Assembly (NCBI RefSeq): GCF_009674585.1
Contig: NZ_WKJP01000004.1
Coordinates: forward strand, 124,001-188,000
Length of the DNA: 64,000 bases
Source of the DNA: Haloferax marinisediminis
GTDB taxonomy: Archaea; Halobacteriota; Halobacteria; Halobacteriales; Haloferacaceae
Direction: 5' to 3'
The position numbers were made by a program, and so were the translations under genes. This document shows, piece after piece, positions 54,762-62,747 of the stretch; position 1 is the stretch's first letter, and each line of letters opens with the position of its first letter. The notes beneath the pieces are model-generated. The model was not told the origin of the DNA, made no database searches, and worked only from the letters and a program-made list of their open reading frames with translations.

Positions 54762-56120
54762 TTACTCTCCTTCGCCTTCTCCGAGCGTCACCTGCTCGTC
54801 GACGTACTTCGTGGTGTGACCGTTCGTCAGGAATACCTCGTCAGAGAGGACGTGTTGGTGGAAGGGAATCGTCGTCGGAATTCCCTCGATGTCTGCCTCG
54901 TCGAGGGCACGCTTCCCCCGCTGGATGACCTCGTCTCGGTCTTCGGCGATGACGACGAACTTGGCGAACATCGAGTCGTAGAACGGTGCGATGCTATCAC
55001 CCTCGTCGACGCCATCGTCTATGCGGACGCCGATACCTCGCGGTGGTCGGTACACGTCCAACGTCCCCGGCATCGGAGCGAAATCTGCGAACGGGTCCTC
55101 CGCATTGATTCGGAACTCCATCGCCGCTTGCGACTGGACAACCTCGTCTTGTTCGAACGAGATGGGCTCACCTGCGGCGATACGAATCTGCCACTTGACG
55201 AGGTCGATGCCCGTCACTGCCTCCGTAATCGTGTGTTCGACCTGAATCCTCGTGTTGACTTCGAGGAAGTAGAACTCACCGTCCTCGTAGAGGAACTCGA
55301 CCGTCCCTGCGTTCACGTATCCTGCTTCCTCGACACCCCTCCGGGCCGCCTCACACAGTTCGACGCGTACGTCGTGGTCGAGTGATGGCGATGGTGTCTC
55401 CTCGATTAGCTTCTGTTGTCGTCGCTGGATACTGCAATCGCGTTCCCACAAGTGTCGGACGTTGCCGTGGTGGTCGGCCAGAACCTGCACTTCGATGTGC
55501 CGTGGGTTTTCGAGGAACCGTTCGACGTAGACGTCGGCGTTGTCGAAGTACGCCTCCCCTTCTCGTTTTGCGTTCTTGAATAGCTCCTCGACGTCTTCTG
55601 CTCTGGTGACGACTTTCAGTCCTCGACCGCCTCCACCACCGTCTGCCTTGATGGCAACCGGGTACCCGTGGTCCTCGGCGAACGCGTGGATGTCTTCTGG
55701 TCCGTTCGCGGGTTCCGTCGTTCCCGGGACGATGGGTACGTTGGCTTCCTGCATGATTCGTCTGGCCCCGGTCTTCTCGCCGAGGGCACGCATGACATCG
55801 CTCGGGGGGCCAATCCACTCGAACTCGGAGTTTTCGATTCGCTCGGCGAAGCTTGCATTCTCTGCGAGGAACCCATACCCTGGGTGAATCGCGTCGACGC
55901 CTGCGTCTCGGGCGACGTCGAGGAGCTTTTCCTGGTCGAGATAGCTCTTCGCGGCGACAGGAGAGCCGATATTGTACGATTCGTCTGCGTGTCGAACGTG
56001 CTTGGCGTCCGCGTCTGCGTCGCTGTAGACTGCGACAGAGTGGATGCCGAGTTCTTTACACGCCTGTATCACTCGGACGGCGATTTCGCCACGGTTTGCA
56101 ACGAGAATTTTATCGAACAT
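54762..56120 (-). CDS. accC: Biotin carboxylase (AccC type)
   Basis: A 452-residue ATP-grasp enzyme that carboxylates biotin on a carrier protein. [20 protein letters not shown] is the family start. The Gly-rich loop is [14 protein letters not shown], the metal and base residues lie in [12 protein letters not shown] and [20 protein letters not shown], and [11 protein letters not shown] is in the C-terminal lobe. Complete catalytic set. No carboxyltransferase of acyl-CoA type is nearby; instead the neighbours are carboxyltransferase-domain proteins PxpB and PxpC and a separate biotin carrier. It is divergent from pxpB across 531 bp. Confidence 0.93.
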   Translation of the reverse strand: MFDKILVANRGEIAVRVIQACKELGIHSVAVYSDADADAKHVRHADESYNIGSPVAAKSYLDQEKLLDVARDAGVDAIHPGYGFLAENASFAERIENSEFEWIGPPSDVMRALGEKTGARRIMQEANVPIVPGTTEPANGPEDIHAFAEDHGYPVAIKADGGGGGRGLKVVTRAEDVEELFKNAKREGEAYFDNADVYVERFLENPRHIEVQVLADHHGNVRHLWERDCSIQRRQQKLIEETPSPSLDHDVRVELCEAARRGVEEAGYVNAGTVEFLYEDGEFYFLEVNTRIQVEHTITEAVTGIDLVKWQIRIAAGEPISFEQDEVVQSQAAMEFRINAEDPFADFAPMPGTLDVYRPPRGIGVRIDDGVDEGDSIAPFYDSMFAKFVVIAEDRDEVIQRGKRALDEADIEGIPTTIPFHQHVLSDEVFLTNGHTTKYVDEQVTLGEGEGE

Positions 56121-56651
56121 ATGTAGGTGCGGTGGTAGGTGTTGGTTCGTATTTCATCGGGTGACTAACGGGTTCGAACGTGTGCTGCATGGTTTGGTCC
56201 ACGAATCGTGGCCCCTCCACGAGGCGAACTCTGTCGAATCGTTAGACAACGTGGTGCTGAGACGCTCTCTCGACGCGTCGGTACCTGCTGGCAACCGAGC
56301 AGTTCCCGAGTGACGTCGATGGTGAGCGTCTCCATGTCTGTGCATGTAGACGTGTTCACAATCCCCACAAGGGGGTAAAAACCTTATCCAGTCTCGGAGG
56401 AGGTTTAACATTCGAAGCACGTATCGGATTCTGTTCGGTAAACTGGCTGCCTTTTCCAATATTGTGTCGATATCGTGAAACACACGCGCCTCGTTCCGGG
56501 TCCTGCGATGTCCCACGGAGAAGAATACAGTGCCTGTGAACGGCACACTCGTTGGACTGAGTGCGAGATACACTCGGTGACTTGTCTCACGTCCCTCTAA
56601 CAGGCTAGTTAGATGAACTGAATCGGTAGATATAGGTTCAGAGAATGGAAT
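56121..56651. other. Divergent promoter region between accC and pxpB
   Basis: No gene. It holds the accC promoter at the left and a TATA-like GTAGATATA (56626-56634) 18-26 bp before the pxpB ATG. Two short inverted repeats are present: CCACGAATCGTGG at 56199-56211, and CTAAC-AGGCTA-GTTAG at 56597-56612, just before the pxpB TATA. Their function is unknown. Confidence 0.5.
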
Positions 56652-57566
56652 ATGGTAACACAATACATGACTGCAAGAATTGAGCGGAAAGAGTCACTCT
56701 CTCCTCGATACGAGTATGGTGGTGACGACTACGTCTTCGTCGAACTCGACCAAGAGATGAGTTTCGACGCCAACTTCGAAGCGATGGCGATTACACAGCA
56801 GATACGGGAGCGTGACCTCCCCGGAATTATCGAAATCTGCCCAGCGAACGCCTCGTACATGATTCACTTCGACCCAGACGTACTCGCCCCAACCGACCTC
56901 GTGGACGAGTTGAAACAACTCGAACAGGAGACGGACTTGTCTGAGTACCAGTGGGATACTCGAATTATCGACTTCCCGGTTCTCTACGACGACCCGTGGA
57001 CGCACGAGACGCTCATGCAGTTCCGCGAGAACCACCAAGACCCCGACGCGACCGACTTAGAGTACTCCGCCCGAATCAACGGTTTCGACAGCGCGGACGA
57101 ATTCATCGACGCGCACGCTGGCGCACCGCATATGGTCACGATGGTTGGGTTCGTTCCCGGCCTTCCGTGGTGTTTCCAGATGGTTCCCCGTGAAGAACAA
57201 ATCGAGGTTCCGAAATATCTTCAACCCCGCACAGACACGCCTTCGCGGGCCGTTGGGTTCGGTGGAGCGTTTACTGCAATCTACCCGGTACAGGGCGCAG
57301 GTGGCTACCAGTTGTTCGGTCGGACGCCGCTGGAGGTTCTGGACGTCGACCAACAACTCCCCTCGTTCAAAGACTCCATGGTGTTCCCCAAACCGGGTGA
57401 CATCTTGAACTTCAGACGAATCGACCGCGAGGAGTACGACGCGATTCGTGAGGAGATCGAAGACGGAACGTACGAGTACACCATCGAAGCGGTCGAGTTC
57501 TCGCCCGAGGAGTTCTTCGAGAATCCACACGAGTACAACGCGCAGCTCGTGGAGGTGCTAGACTAA
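56652..57566 (+). CDS. pxpB: PxpB/KipI-type carboxyltransferase-domain subunit
   Basis: A 304-residue protein of the carboxyltransferase (KipI/PxpB, urea-carboxylase-like) family. Blocks typical of the family are VPGLPWCFQMVPREEQIEVP (YbgJ-type loop, here VGFVPGLPW), RAVGFGGAFTAIYPVQGAGG and GYQLFGRTPLEV. The N-terminal extension is longer than in bacterial PxpB. It is one subunit of an ATP-dependent ring-opening complex with pxpC. The stop and the next start overlap (TAATG), with GGAGGTG just before. Confidence 0.9.
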   Translation: MVTQYMTARIERKESLSPRYEYGGDDYVFVELDQEMSFDANFEAMAITQQIRERDLPGIIEICPANASYMIHFDPDVLAPTDLVDELKQLEQETDLSEYQWDTRIIDFPVLYDDPWTHETLMQFRENHQDPDATDLEYSARINGFDSADEFIDAHAGAPHMVTMVGFVPGLPWCFQMVPREEQIEVPKYLQPRTDTPSRAVGFGGAFTAIYPVQGAGGYQLFGRTPLEVLDVDQQLPSFKDSMVFPKPGDILNFRRIDREEYDAIREEIEDGTYEYTIEAVEFSPEEFFENPHEYNAQLVEVLD

Positions 57567-58537
57567 TGATTAAAGTACTCGAAGCAGGTCTCTCGACGAC
57601 GATTCAGGATGCAGGACGCTACGGTCACTACCACATCGGAATGCCGCCGTCGGGGGCGATGGACCAGTTCGCACACACAGTCGCGAACTATCTGGTTGGC
57701 AACGACAAGGGTGCTGCCACCGTCGAGATGACGTACCAGGGAAGCGACTTCAAATTCACCGAAGATACGGTCATCGCCATCACGGGTGCCGAGATGGCTC
57801 CCGAACTCAATGGAGAACCCGTCTCGATGTGGGAGACACTCGCCGTCTCTGATGGAGACGTTCTCTCGCTCCAGTTTGCGACGAACGGTGCACGAACGTA
57901 CCTCGCTGTCGCCGGTGGTATCGACGTCACACCAGTCATGGAGAGTCGCTCGACGTACACGCTCGTCGGTATCGGGGGCTACGACGGCCGAACGCTCGAA
58001 GACGGTGACACGCTTACGATTGGTGACGCAGGTGCCGACCGCAGTAGCCTCGTCGGCAACAGCGTCGCCGACGAACACATCCCGAACTACGACGACGAAG
58101 ACCACATCAGAATCGTCCTCGGGCTCTGTGATTACCGCCTGACCGACGAGAGTAAAGAAGAACTGTGTGACGCTGAGTGGACAGTTACACCCGAGGCCGA
58201 CCGTGTCGGATACCGACTCGAAGGGCCCGAAATCGAGTTCAAGCCACGTGAACAACCGTTCGGTGCTGGGACCGACCCGTCCAACGTCGTCGACCTTGGC
58301 TATCCCGTCGGGTCGATTCAGGTGCCGCAAAAGCCCATCGTCCTGATGCGGGACGCCGTCACAGGCGGTGGCTACGCGACGGTCGGGACGGTCATCAGTA
58401 CAGACCGTGACCTCCTGTCGCAACGGCGAACACACCAACCGGTGTACTTCCAGTCGGTGACGCTCGAAGAGGCGCTCGCCGCTCGGAAAGCTCGGACGGA
58501 AACGCTCGAGTCCATCCGCAACTCGCTGACCCCGTGA
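57566..58537 (+). CDS. pxpC: PxpC/KipA-type carboxyltransferase-domain subunit
   Basis: A 323-residue KipA/PxpC protein. The opening MIKVLEAGLSTTIQDAGRYG with the GHYHIGMPPSGAMDQFAHTV block is diagnostic. A central AVAGGIDVTPVMESRSTYTL and a late LGYPVGSIQVPQKPIVLMRD with TGGGYATVGTVIST complete the fold. In bacteria it partners PxpB and PxpA. Family members related to urea carboxylase take a carboxyl group from biotin, in keeping with the nearby biotin proteins. A 149-bp gap separates it from the biotin carrier gene. Confidence 0.92.
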   Translation: MIKVLEAGLSTTIQDAGRYGHYHIGMPPSGAMDQFAHTVANYLVGNDKGAATVEMTYQGSDFKFTEDTVIAITGAEMAPELNGEPVSMWETLAVSDGDVLSLQFATNGARTYLAVAGGIDVTPVMESRSTYTLVGIGGYDGRTLEDGDTLTIGDAGADRSSLVGNSVADEHIPNYDDEDHIRIVLGLCDYRLTDESKEELCDAEWTVTPEADRVGYRLEGPEIEFKPREQPFGAGTDPSNVVDLGYPVGSIQVPQKPIVLMRDAVTGGGYATVGTVISTDRDLLSQRRTHQPVYFQSVTLEEALAARKARTETLESIRNSLTP

Positions 58538-58686
58538 CCAGACTACATCACAGAACCGCACACACGACCGTGCACCCACAACTCGATACCGAGGCAACGA
58601 ACAGCTAAGTAATCAGCCACCAAGAATATCGTACCAACAGACAGACGACCCAGAAAACTGAACGCACACACTCAACAGCTATCCAC

Positions 58687-58932
58687 ATGACAACGACCAC
58701 AATCAAAGCCCCGATGCCAGGTGTATTCTACCGCCGACCAGACCCAGACGACCCCGTCTTCGTGGAGGAAGGTGACCACGTCGAGGAGGGCGACGTAATC
58801 GGTGTCGTCGGCGTGATGAAGAGCTTCCAAGACATCAAATCCGACGCGAGTGGAACGGTCTCCAAAATTCTCGTCGAAAACGAAGCAGCGATCGAAGCCG
58901 GTGACGACCTAGTCGAACTCGAACTCGACTAG
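58687..58932 (+). CDS. Biotin/lipoyl carrier protein (BCCP-like)
   Basis: An 81-residue single-domain biotin-attachment protein. IKAPMPGVFYRRPDPDDPVF opens the barrel. The biotinyl lysine lies in VVGVMKSFQDIKSD, a VMKS variant of the usual AMKM/EAMK motif. The C-terminal SDASGTVSKILVENEAAIEA completes the lipoyl fold. The carrier has no N-terminal Pro/Ala-rich region. Its size and its linkage to AccC and PxpB/C imply that it shuttles carboxybiotin within a lactam- or amide-carboxylating complex. Confidence 0.9.
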   Translation: MTTTTIKAPMPGVFYRRPDPDDPVFVEEGDHVEEGDVIGVVGVMKSFQDIKSDASGTVSKILVENEAAIEAGDDLVELELD

Positions 58933-58944
58933 GCCGAACTCGAA

Positions 58945-58955
58945 TTTTTCTTCTT
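58945..58955. terminator. T-rich tract between convergent genes
   Basis: TTTTTCTTCTT lies in the 32-bp gap between the convergent biotin-carrier and dehydrogenase genes. Archaeal transcription often ends at such T tracts on the sense strand; it would serve the + strand pxp/carrier transcript. No hairpin. Confidence 0.45.
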
Positions 58956-58964
58956 CGACACTCT

Positions 58965-60452
58965 TCACATCGACTCGTCTGGCCAGCGCTCGATGTAGAT
59001 GGCCTTGTCCGTGTAGAAGTGAATCATGTCCTCGCCCTGCGCGTGAAGGTCTCCGAAGAACGAGTCCTTCTGCCCGCCGAAGTGGAAGAACGCCATCGGC
59101 GCGGCCGTCCCTGCGTTGACCGCGAGGTTCCCCGCCTCCGCTTCGTGACGGAAGCGCCGGGCTTCACTGCCCCGCTCGGTGAACAGGCTCGCGGCGTTCC
59201 CGAACTTACTCGCGTTGAGTGTCTCGATTGCCTCGTCGAAGTCAGCGACTCGGGCGAGACCGACAACGGGCCCGAAAATCTCCTCACGAGCGATGACCAT
59301 GTCCGGCGTCACGTCGCCGAAGACAGTCGGCCCCATGAAGTTGCCGTCTTCGTAGCCCTCGACAGTGAGTTCTCTCCCGTCGCGCAGGAGTGTCGCCCCC
59401 TCGTCGATACCCGTCTGGATGAACTCTCGGACGCGTTGTTCGTGTTCTGGCGTGATGAGCGCCCCCATGTCTACGCCTTCGTCGAGACCGTAGCCGACTT
59501 GGAACGCGTCGGCTGCCTCGACCAGTTTGTCGGCGAACTCGTCGTAGACGTCATCGTGTACTAAGACGACGTCGTTCGCGAGACAGCGTTCACCAGCACA
59601 GGCACAGGCCGACGACAGCGTCTTTTTGGCAGCGAAATCGAGGTTCGCGCTGTCGCTGACGATAACGTGGTTCTTTGCACCACCTTGTGCCTGGACCCGC
59701 TTTCCAGCGGCCGCAGCGGATTCGTACACGTGTCTGGCGACTGGCGTGCTGCCGACGAACGAGATTCCGGCGACGTCTTCGTGTTGAATGAGCGCGTTGA
59801 CAGTGTCCGCGCCACCGTTGACGAGGCTGACGACACCATCTGGGAAGCCTGCTTCGTCGACGAGTTCGAACAGACGCTGGGCGACGAGCGGGTCGCGTTC
59901 ACTCGGTTTCAGGACGAACGAGTTGCCCGTTGCGACCGCATACGGGAGGAACCACAGTGGAATCATCCCTGGGAAGTTGAACGGAGTAATTGCGACGAAC
60001 ACACCGAGTGGCCGACGGACAGCACTCTCGTCGATGTTCGGTGCGGCGTTGAGCAGTGACCCAGACTGCATCATCGACGGGATGCCACAGGCGACTTCGA
60101 CGTTCTCTATGCCACGGCGCAGTTCACCCTTCGCCTCTGCGAACGTCTTCCCGTGTTCTTGGACGAGGATTTCTGCTAGGTCGTCTTGGTGTTCTTCGAG
60201 CAGCATCTTGAACCGGAACAACGGCTGGATACGCTCTTCGACGGGCGTCGACCGCCACGTCTGAAACGCCGTGTGTGCTGCCTCGATAGCTTCGTTAATC
60301 TCTGATTCAGTGCTGAATGGGACGTATGCGAGTGTTTCGCCCGTTGCAGGGTTGACAACGTCCTGTCCATCTTCGCTGTCCGATGGTCGCCACCCTCCAT
60401 TGACGTAGTTCTGGACGGTCCCATCTGCCGTGAGTGATTCTACTACTGCCAT
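58965..60452 (-). CDS. mmsA: Methylmalonate-semialdehyde-type CoA-acylating dehydrogenase
   Basis: A 495-residue aldehyde dehydrogenase of the MmsA type, which converts malonate- or methylmalonate-semialdehyde to acetyl- or propionyl-CoA with NAD+. FVAITPFNFPGMIPLWFLPY and RVQAQGGAKNHVIVSDSANL are diagnostic: the usual general-base Glu of other ALDHs is replaced by Asn (AKNH). The catalytic Cys is in SACACAGERCLAND. MAFFHFGGQKDSFFGDLHAQ is the MmsA C-terminal signature. A TATA-like TTTATG (minus strand, about 60477-60484) is 26-32 bp before the ATG. It faces the + strand aminotransferase across a 170-bp control region. Confidence 0.93.
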   Translation of the reverse strand: MAVVESLTADGTVQNYVNGGWRPSDSEDGQDVVNPATGETLAYVPFSTESEINEAIEAAHTAFQTWRSTPVEERIQPLFRFKMLLEEHQDDLAEILVQEHGKTFAEAKGELRRGIENVEVACGIPSMMQSGSLLNAAPNIDESAVRRPLGVFVAITPFNFPGMIPLWFLPYAVATGNSFVLKPSERDPLVAQRLFELVDEAGFPDGVVSLVNGGADTVNALIQHEDVAGISFVGSTPVARHVYESAAAAGKRVQAQGGAKNHVIVSDSANLDFAAKKTLSSACACAGERCLANDVVLVHDDVYDEFADKLVEAADAFQVGYGLDEGVDMGALITPEHEQRVREFIQTGIDEGATLLRDGRELTVEGYEDGNFMGPTVFGDVTPDMVIAREEIFGPVVGLARVADFDEAIETLNASKFGNAASLFTERGSEARRFRHEAEAGNLAVNAGTAAPMAFFHFGGQKDSFFGDLHAQGEDMIHFYTDKAIYIERWPDESM

Positions 60453-60489
60453 GTCTCGCCAAACACTCTACCCGAACATAAACTTACGG

Positions 60490-60502
60490 CGAATAAAATT
60501 CG
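60490..60502. promoter_or_regulatory. CGAAT palindrome beside the mmsA promoter
   Basis: CGAAT-AAA-ATTCG, exact 5-base arms, lies directly upstream of the TATA-like box of the minus-strand mmsA-type gene, where it could act as an operator. It shares the CGAAT core with the larger inverted repeat 40 bp away. Confidence 0.5.
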
Positions 60503-60540
60503 AATTCCTACTCGGTTTTCGAACGTTGTCTAATTCCACG

Positions 60541-60571
60541 ACGAATAAGACGGACGTTTTATCTTATTCGT
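60541..60571. promoter_or_regulatory. Perfect 10-base inverted repeat, candidate Lrp operator
   Basis: ACGAATAAGA (60541-60550) and TCTTATTCGT (60562-60571) are exact reverse complements with an 11-bp spacer. Arm centres are 21 bp apart, two DNA turns, so a dimer of dimers could bind one face. It lies in the divergent promoter region between mmsA and the aminotransferase. The Lrp at 62039, next gene after the aminotransferase, is the likeliest binder. Confidence 0.6.
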
Positions 60572-60622
60572 TCTCGTGTCCCAAAGATTAATCAGGGGGC
60601 TCGGTATATCTCGGTGTATCTC

Positions 60623-61972
60623 ATGTCGAGAGAAGAATCGCAACGGGTCGACCCTGGGGATGGCCTGAACGAAATCGAACGGATGGACAAACAGTACGTC
60701 TTCGGAACGTGGTCATACCAAAACGAAGTGAGCCCGACGGAAATCGTCGACGCCGACGGTGTGTACTTCCGAGATGCCCATGGGAACCGACGCCTCGACT
60801 TTTCGGGACAGTTGATGTGCTCGAACCTCGGTCACTCGGCTGACCGTGTCGCTGACGCGATGGCAGAACAGGCCCGCAAGGGTGCGTACTTTGCACCGGG
60901 GAACACGACCGAGAACCGCGCCAAACTGGGCAAACTTCTCGCCGAAGTCACGCCCGGGAACCTCTCGAAGACCTTCTTTTCCACGTCGGGAACTGAAGCG
61001 ATAGAGGCGGCAATCAAGATTGCACGAATGTACACCGGCAAGTACAAAATCGTCTCACGATACCGGTCGTACCACGGTTCGACCTATGGGTCGATTAGCG
61101 TGACGGGAGACCCTCGACGACTCCCTGCCGAACCGGGAATCCCCGGCACCATCAAAGCACCCGACCCGTACGCGTACGGGTCGACACTCGACCCGATGCA
61201 GAGTCTCGACTACATCGAGGAGATGCTGATGCTCGAAGGCGACACAGTCGCAGCGGTTCTCGTCGAACCCGTCGTCGGGTCGAACGGCATCCTCGTGCCA
61301 CCGGACGAGTACCTCCCACGGCTGAAGGAGATTGCACACGAACACGGTGCACTCCTCATCTGCGACGAGGTCATGTCCGGGTTCGGGCGCACGGGTGAGT
61401 GGTTCGGAAGTGACCTTTTCGACGTCACGCCTGACATCATGACGATGGCGAAAGGACTCACCGGAGCCTACGCGCCACTTGGGGCGACGATCGTCACCGA
61501 CGAGATTGCATCGTTCTTCGAAGATACGATGTTCTGCCACGGTCACACGTACTCTGGACACCCTGTCGCAGTTGCGGCCGGCCGTGCCGCTGTCGAGATG
61601 TACATCGAAGACAACCTCATCGACCACGCACGAGAGGTCGGCGACTACCTTGGAGAGCGTCTCGAAGAGCTTGCGGAAGACCACCCGAGCGTTGGCGAGG
61701 TTCGCGGTGTCGGACTGTTCCGAGGTATCGAACTCACGAAGGACTCCGAAAAGCGCGTCCCGTTCGGCGTCCGAAAGGACAAGATTTCGCCCGGCAAGAC
61801 CGTCGTCGACGAGGTATCGGGCCACGCCTGGAGCGAAGGGCTGTACGTCGCCAATATGATCAACACCCTCATCATCGCACCTCCACTCGTCATCGAACCC
61901 GACGAAGTGGACGAAGCGGTTGCAATCCTCGACGAGGCACTTCGTATCTCGGACGACGCGATGGTGGCCTGA
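60623..61972 (+). CDS. Class III aminotransferase (beta-alanine/taurine-pyruvate type)
   Basis: A 449-residue PLP enzyme. Blocks: DKQYVFGTWSYQNEVSPTEI at the N-terminus; FFSTSGTEAIEAAIKIARMY; YRSYHGSTYGSISVTGDPRR; ALLICDEVMSGFGRTGEWFG; PLP lysine in MTMAKGLTGAYAPLGA; and FCHGHTYSGHPVAVAAGRAA. The last two with the WSYQ segment resemble omega-amino acid:pyruvate and taurine:pyruvate transaminases. It converts an omega-amino acid to a semialdehyde that the divergent dehydrogenase would oxidise. ATG 60623 was preferred to one three codons earlier. Confidence 0.9.
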   Translation: MSREESQRVDPGDGLNEIERMDKQYVFGTWSYQNEVSPTEIVDADGVYFRDAHGNRRLDFSGQLMCSNLGHSADRVADAMAEQARKGAYFAPGNTTENRAKLGKLLAEVTPGNLSKTFFSTSGTEAIEAAIKIARMYTGKYKIVSRYRSYHGSTYGSISVTGDPRRLPAEPGIPGTIKAPDPYAYGSTLDPMQSLDYIEEMLMLEGDTVAAVLVEPVVGSNGILVPPDEYLPRLKEIAHEHGALLICDEVMSGFGRTGEWFGSDLFDVTPDIMTMAKGLTGAYAPLGATIVTDEIASFFEDTMFCHGHTYSGHPVAVAAGRAAVEMYIEDNLIDHAREVGDYLGERLEELAEDHPSVGEVRGVGLFRGIELTKDSEKRVPFGVRKDKISPGKTVVDEVSGHAWSEGLYVANMINTLIIAPPLVIEPDEVDEAVAILDEALRISDDAMVA

Positions 61973-62038
61973 CGCGGCGGCGTCACCACCGCTCACACCA
62001 GGGGTTAGGTATTTTTTACTCCAGAGCTAACGTATGCC

Positions 62039-62554
62039 ATGTCAGGCAGTATCGAAGAGCGCTTGCTGTTCGACGAGACGAACCTCGCGTTGCTCGAACG
62101 CATCGAGTCTGACTTCGACGTCAGTCTCGAGACACTCTCGAACGAACTCGGCATCTCCAAATCGACGGTGCACTACCGACTGACGAAACTCCGTGAATCA
62201 GGAGTCATTCGGCGAACCGTCGCCGAACTCGACCCCGTCGCATTCGGACTCGACATGGTCATGATAACCGAGGTATCGGTCGCACACGAGAAGGGGTATG
62301 CCGACGAAATCGGCGAGCAACTCAAAGCGCTTCCTGGGGTCCAGCAAGTGTACTACACGATGGGTGATGCAGACTTCGTCGTCATCTCACGTCTCCAAAA
62401 CCGCGACCAGATGAACAACCTCATCGACGAGGTCGTCAGCATCAAAGGCGTCGACGAGACGTCCTCACGGTTCGTTATGAAAGAACTGACCACCGACACG
62501 GGTGTCTTTTCGAACCTCTCTTCGGCGATGCGTGCGAAACTCCTCGAATACTGA
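62039..62554 (+). CDS. Lrp/AsnC-family regulator, second of two in the island
   Basis: A 171-residue regulator: winged helix (LALLERIESDFDVSLETLSN; GISKSTVHYRLTKLRESGVI) and RAM domain (VQQVYYTMGDADFVVISRLQ). The recognition helix is KSTVHYRL, identical to the paralog at 54243. TATTTTTTAC (62010-62019) lies 20-29 bp before the ATG as a TATA-like box. Position directly after the aminotransferase makes local control probable. Confidence 0.93.
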   Translation: MSGSIEERLLFDETNLALLERIESDFDVSLETLSNELGISKSTVHYRLTKLRESGVIRRTVAELDPVAFGLDMVMITEVSVAHEKGYADEIGEQLKALPGVQQVYYTMGDADFVVISRLQNRDQMNNLIDEVVSIKGVDETSSRFVMKELTTDTGVFSNLSSAMRAKLLEY

Positions 62555-62642
62555 TGACTGGGGTGTCGTAGCGACCCGTCGCAGTCGGGGATTCGGTCGA
62601 TTCCGTCGGCGAAGTTAAGAGGGTTGACTTGGACTCGTATCC

Positions 62643-62747
62643 ATGGCAAGTCAAGACACGCCACAGCGACGCGTCCCCTCTCGGGGAGACGCCTCTCCGA
62701 CGACACGGGTACGACGCCTCCGACAGCAGTGGGGTGAGTACCCGTGA
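62643..62747 (+). CDS. Possible 34-residue basic peptide coupled to the amidase
   Basis: An ATG at 62643 opens a 34-codon frame, MASQDTPQRRVPSRGDASPT and so on, ending at TGA 62745-62747. That stop overlaps the amidase GTG (62744) as GTGA. A TATA-like TTAAGA (62615-62620) lies 23-28 bp before the ATG, so the transcript would begin here, and the amidase start would be reached by coupling. The peptide is unusually basic for a halobacterium (seven Arg). No homolog recognised. Alternative: a short leader with no product of its own. Confidence 0.45.
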   Translation: MASQDTPQRRVPSRGDASPTTRVRRLRQQWGEYP

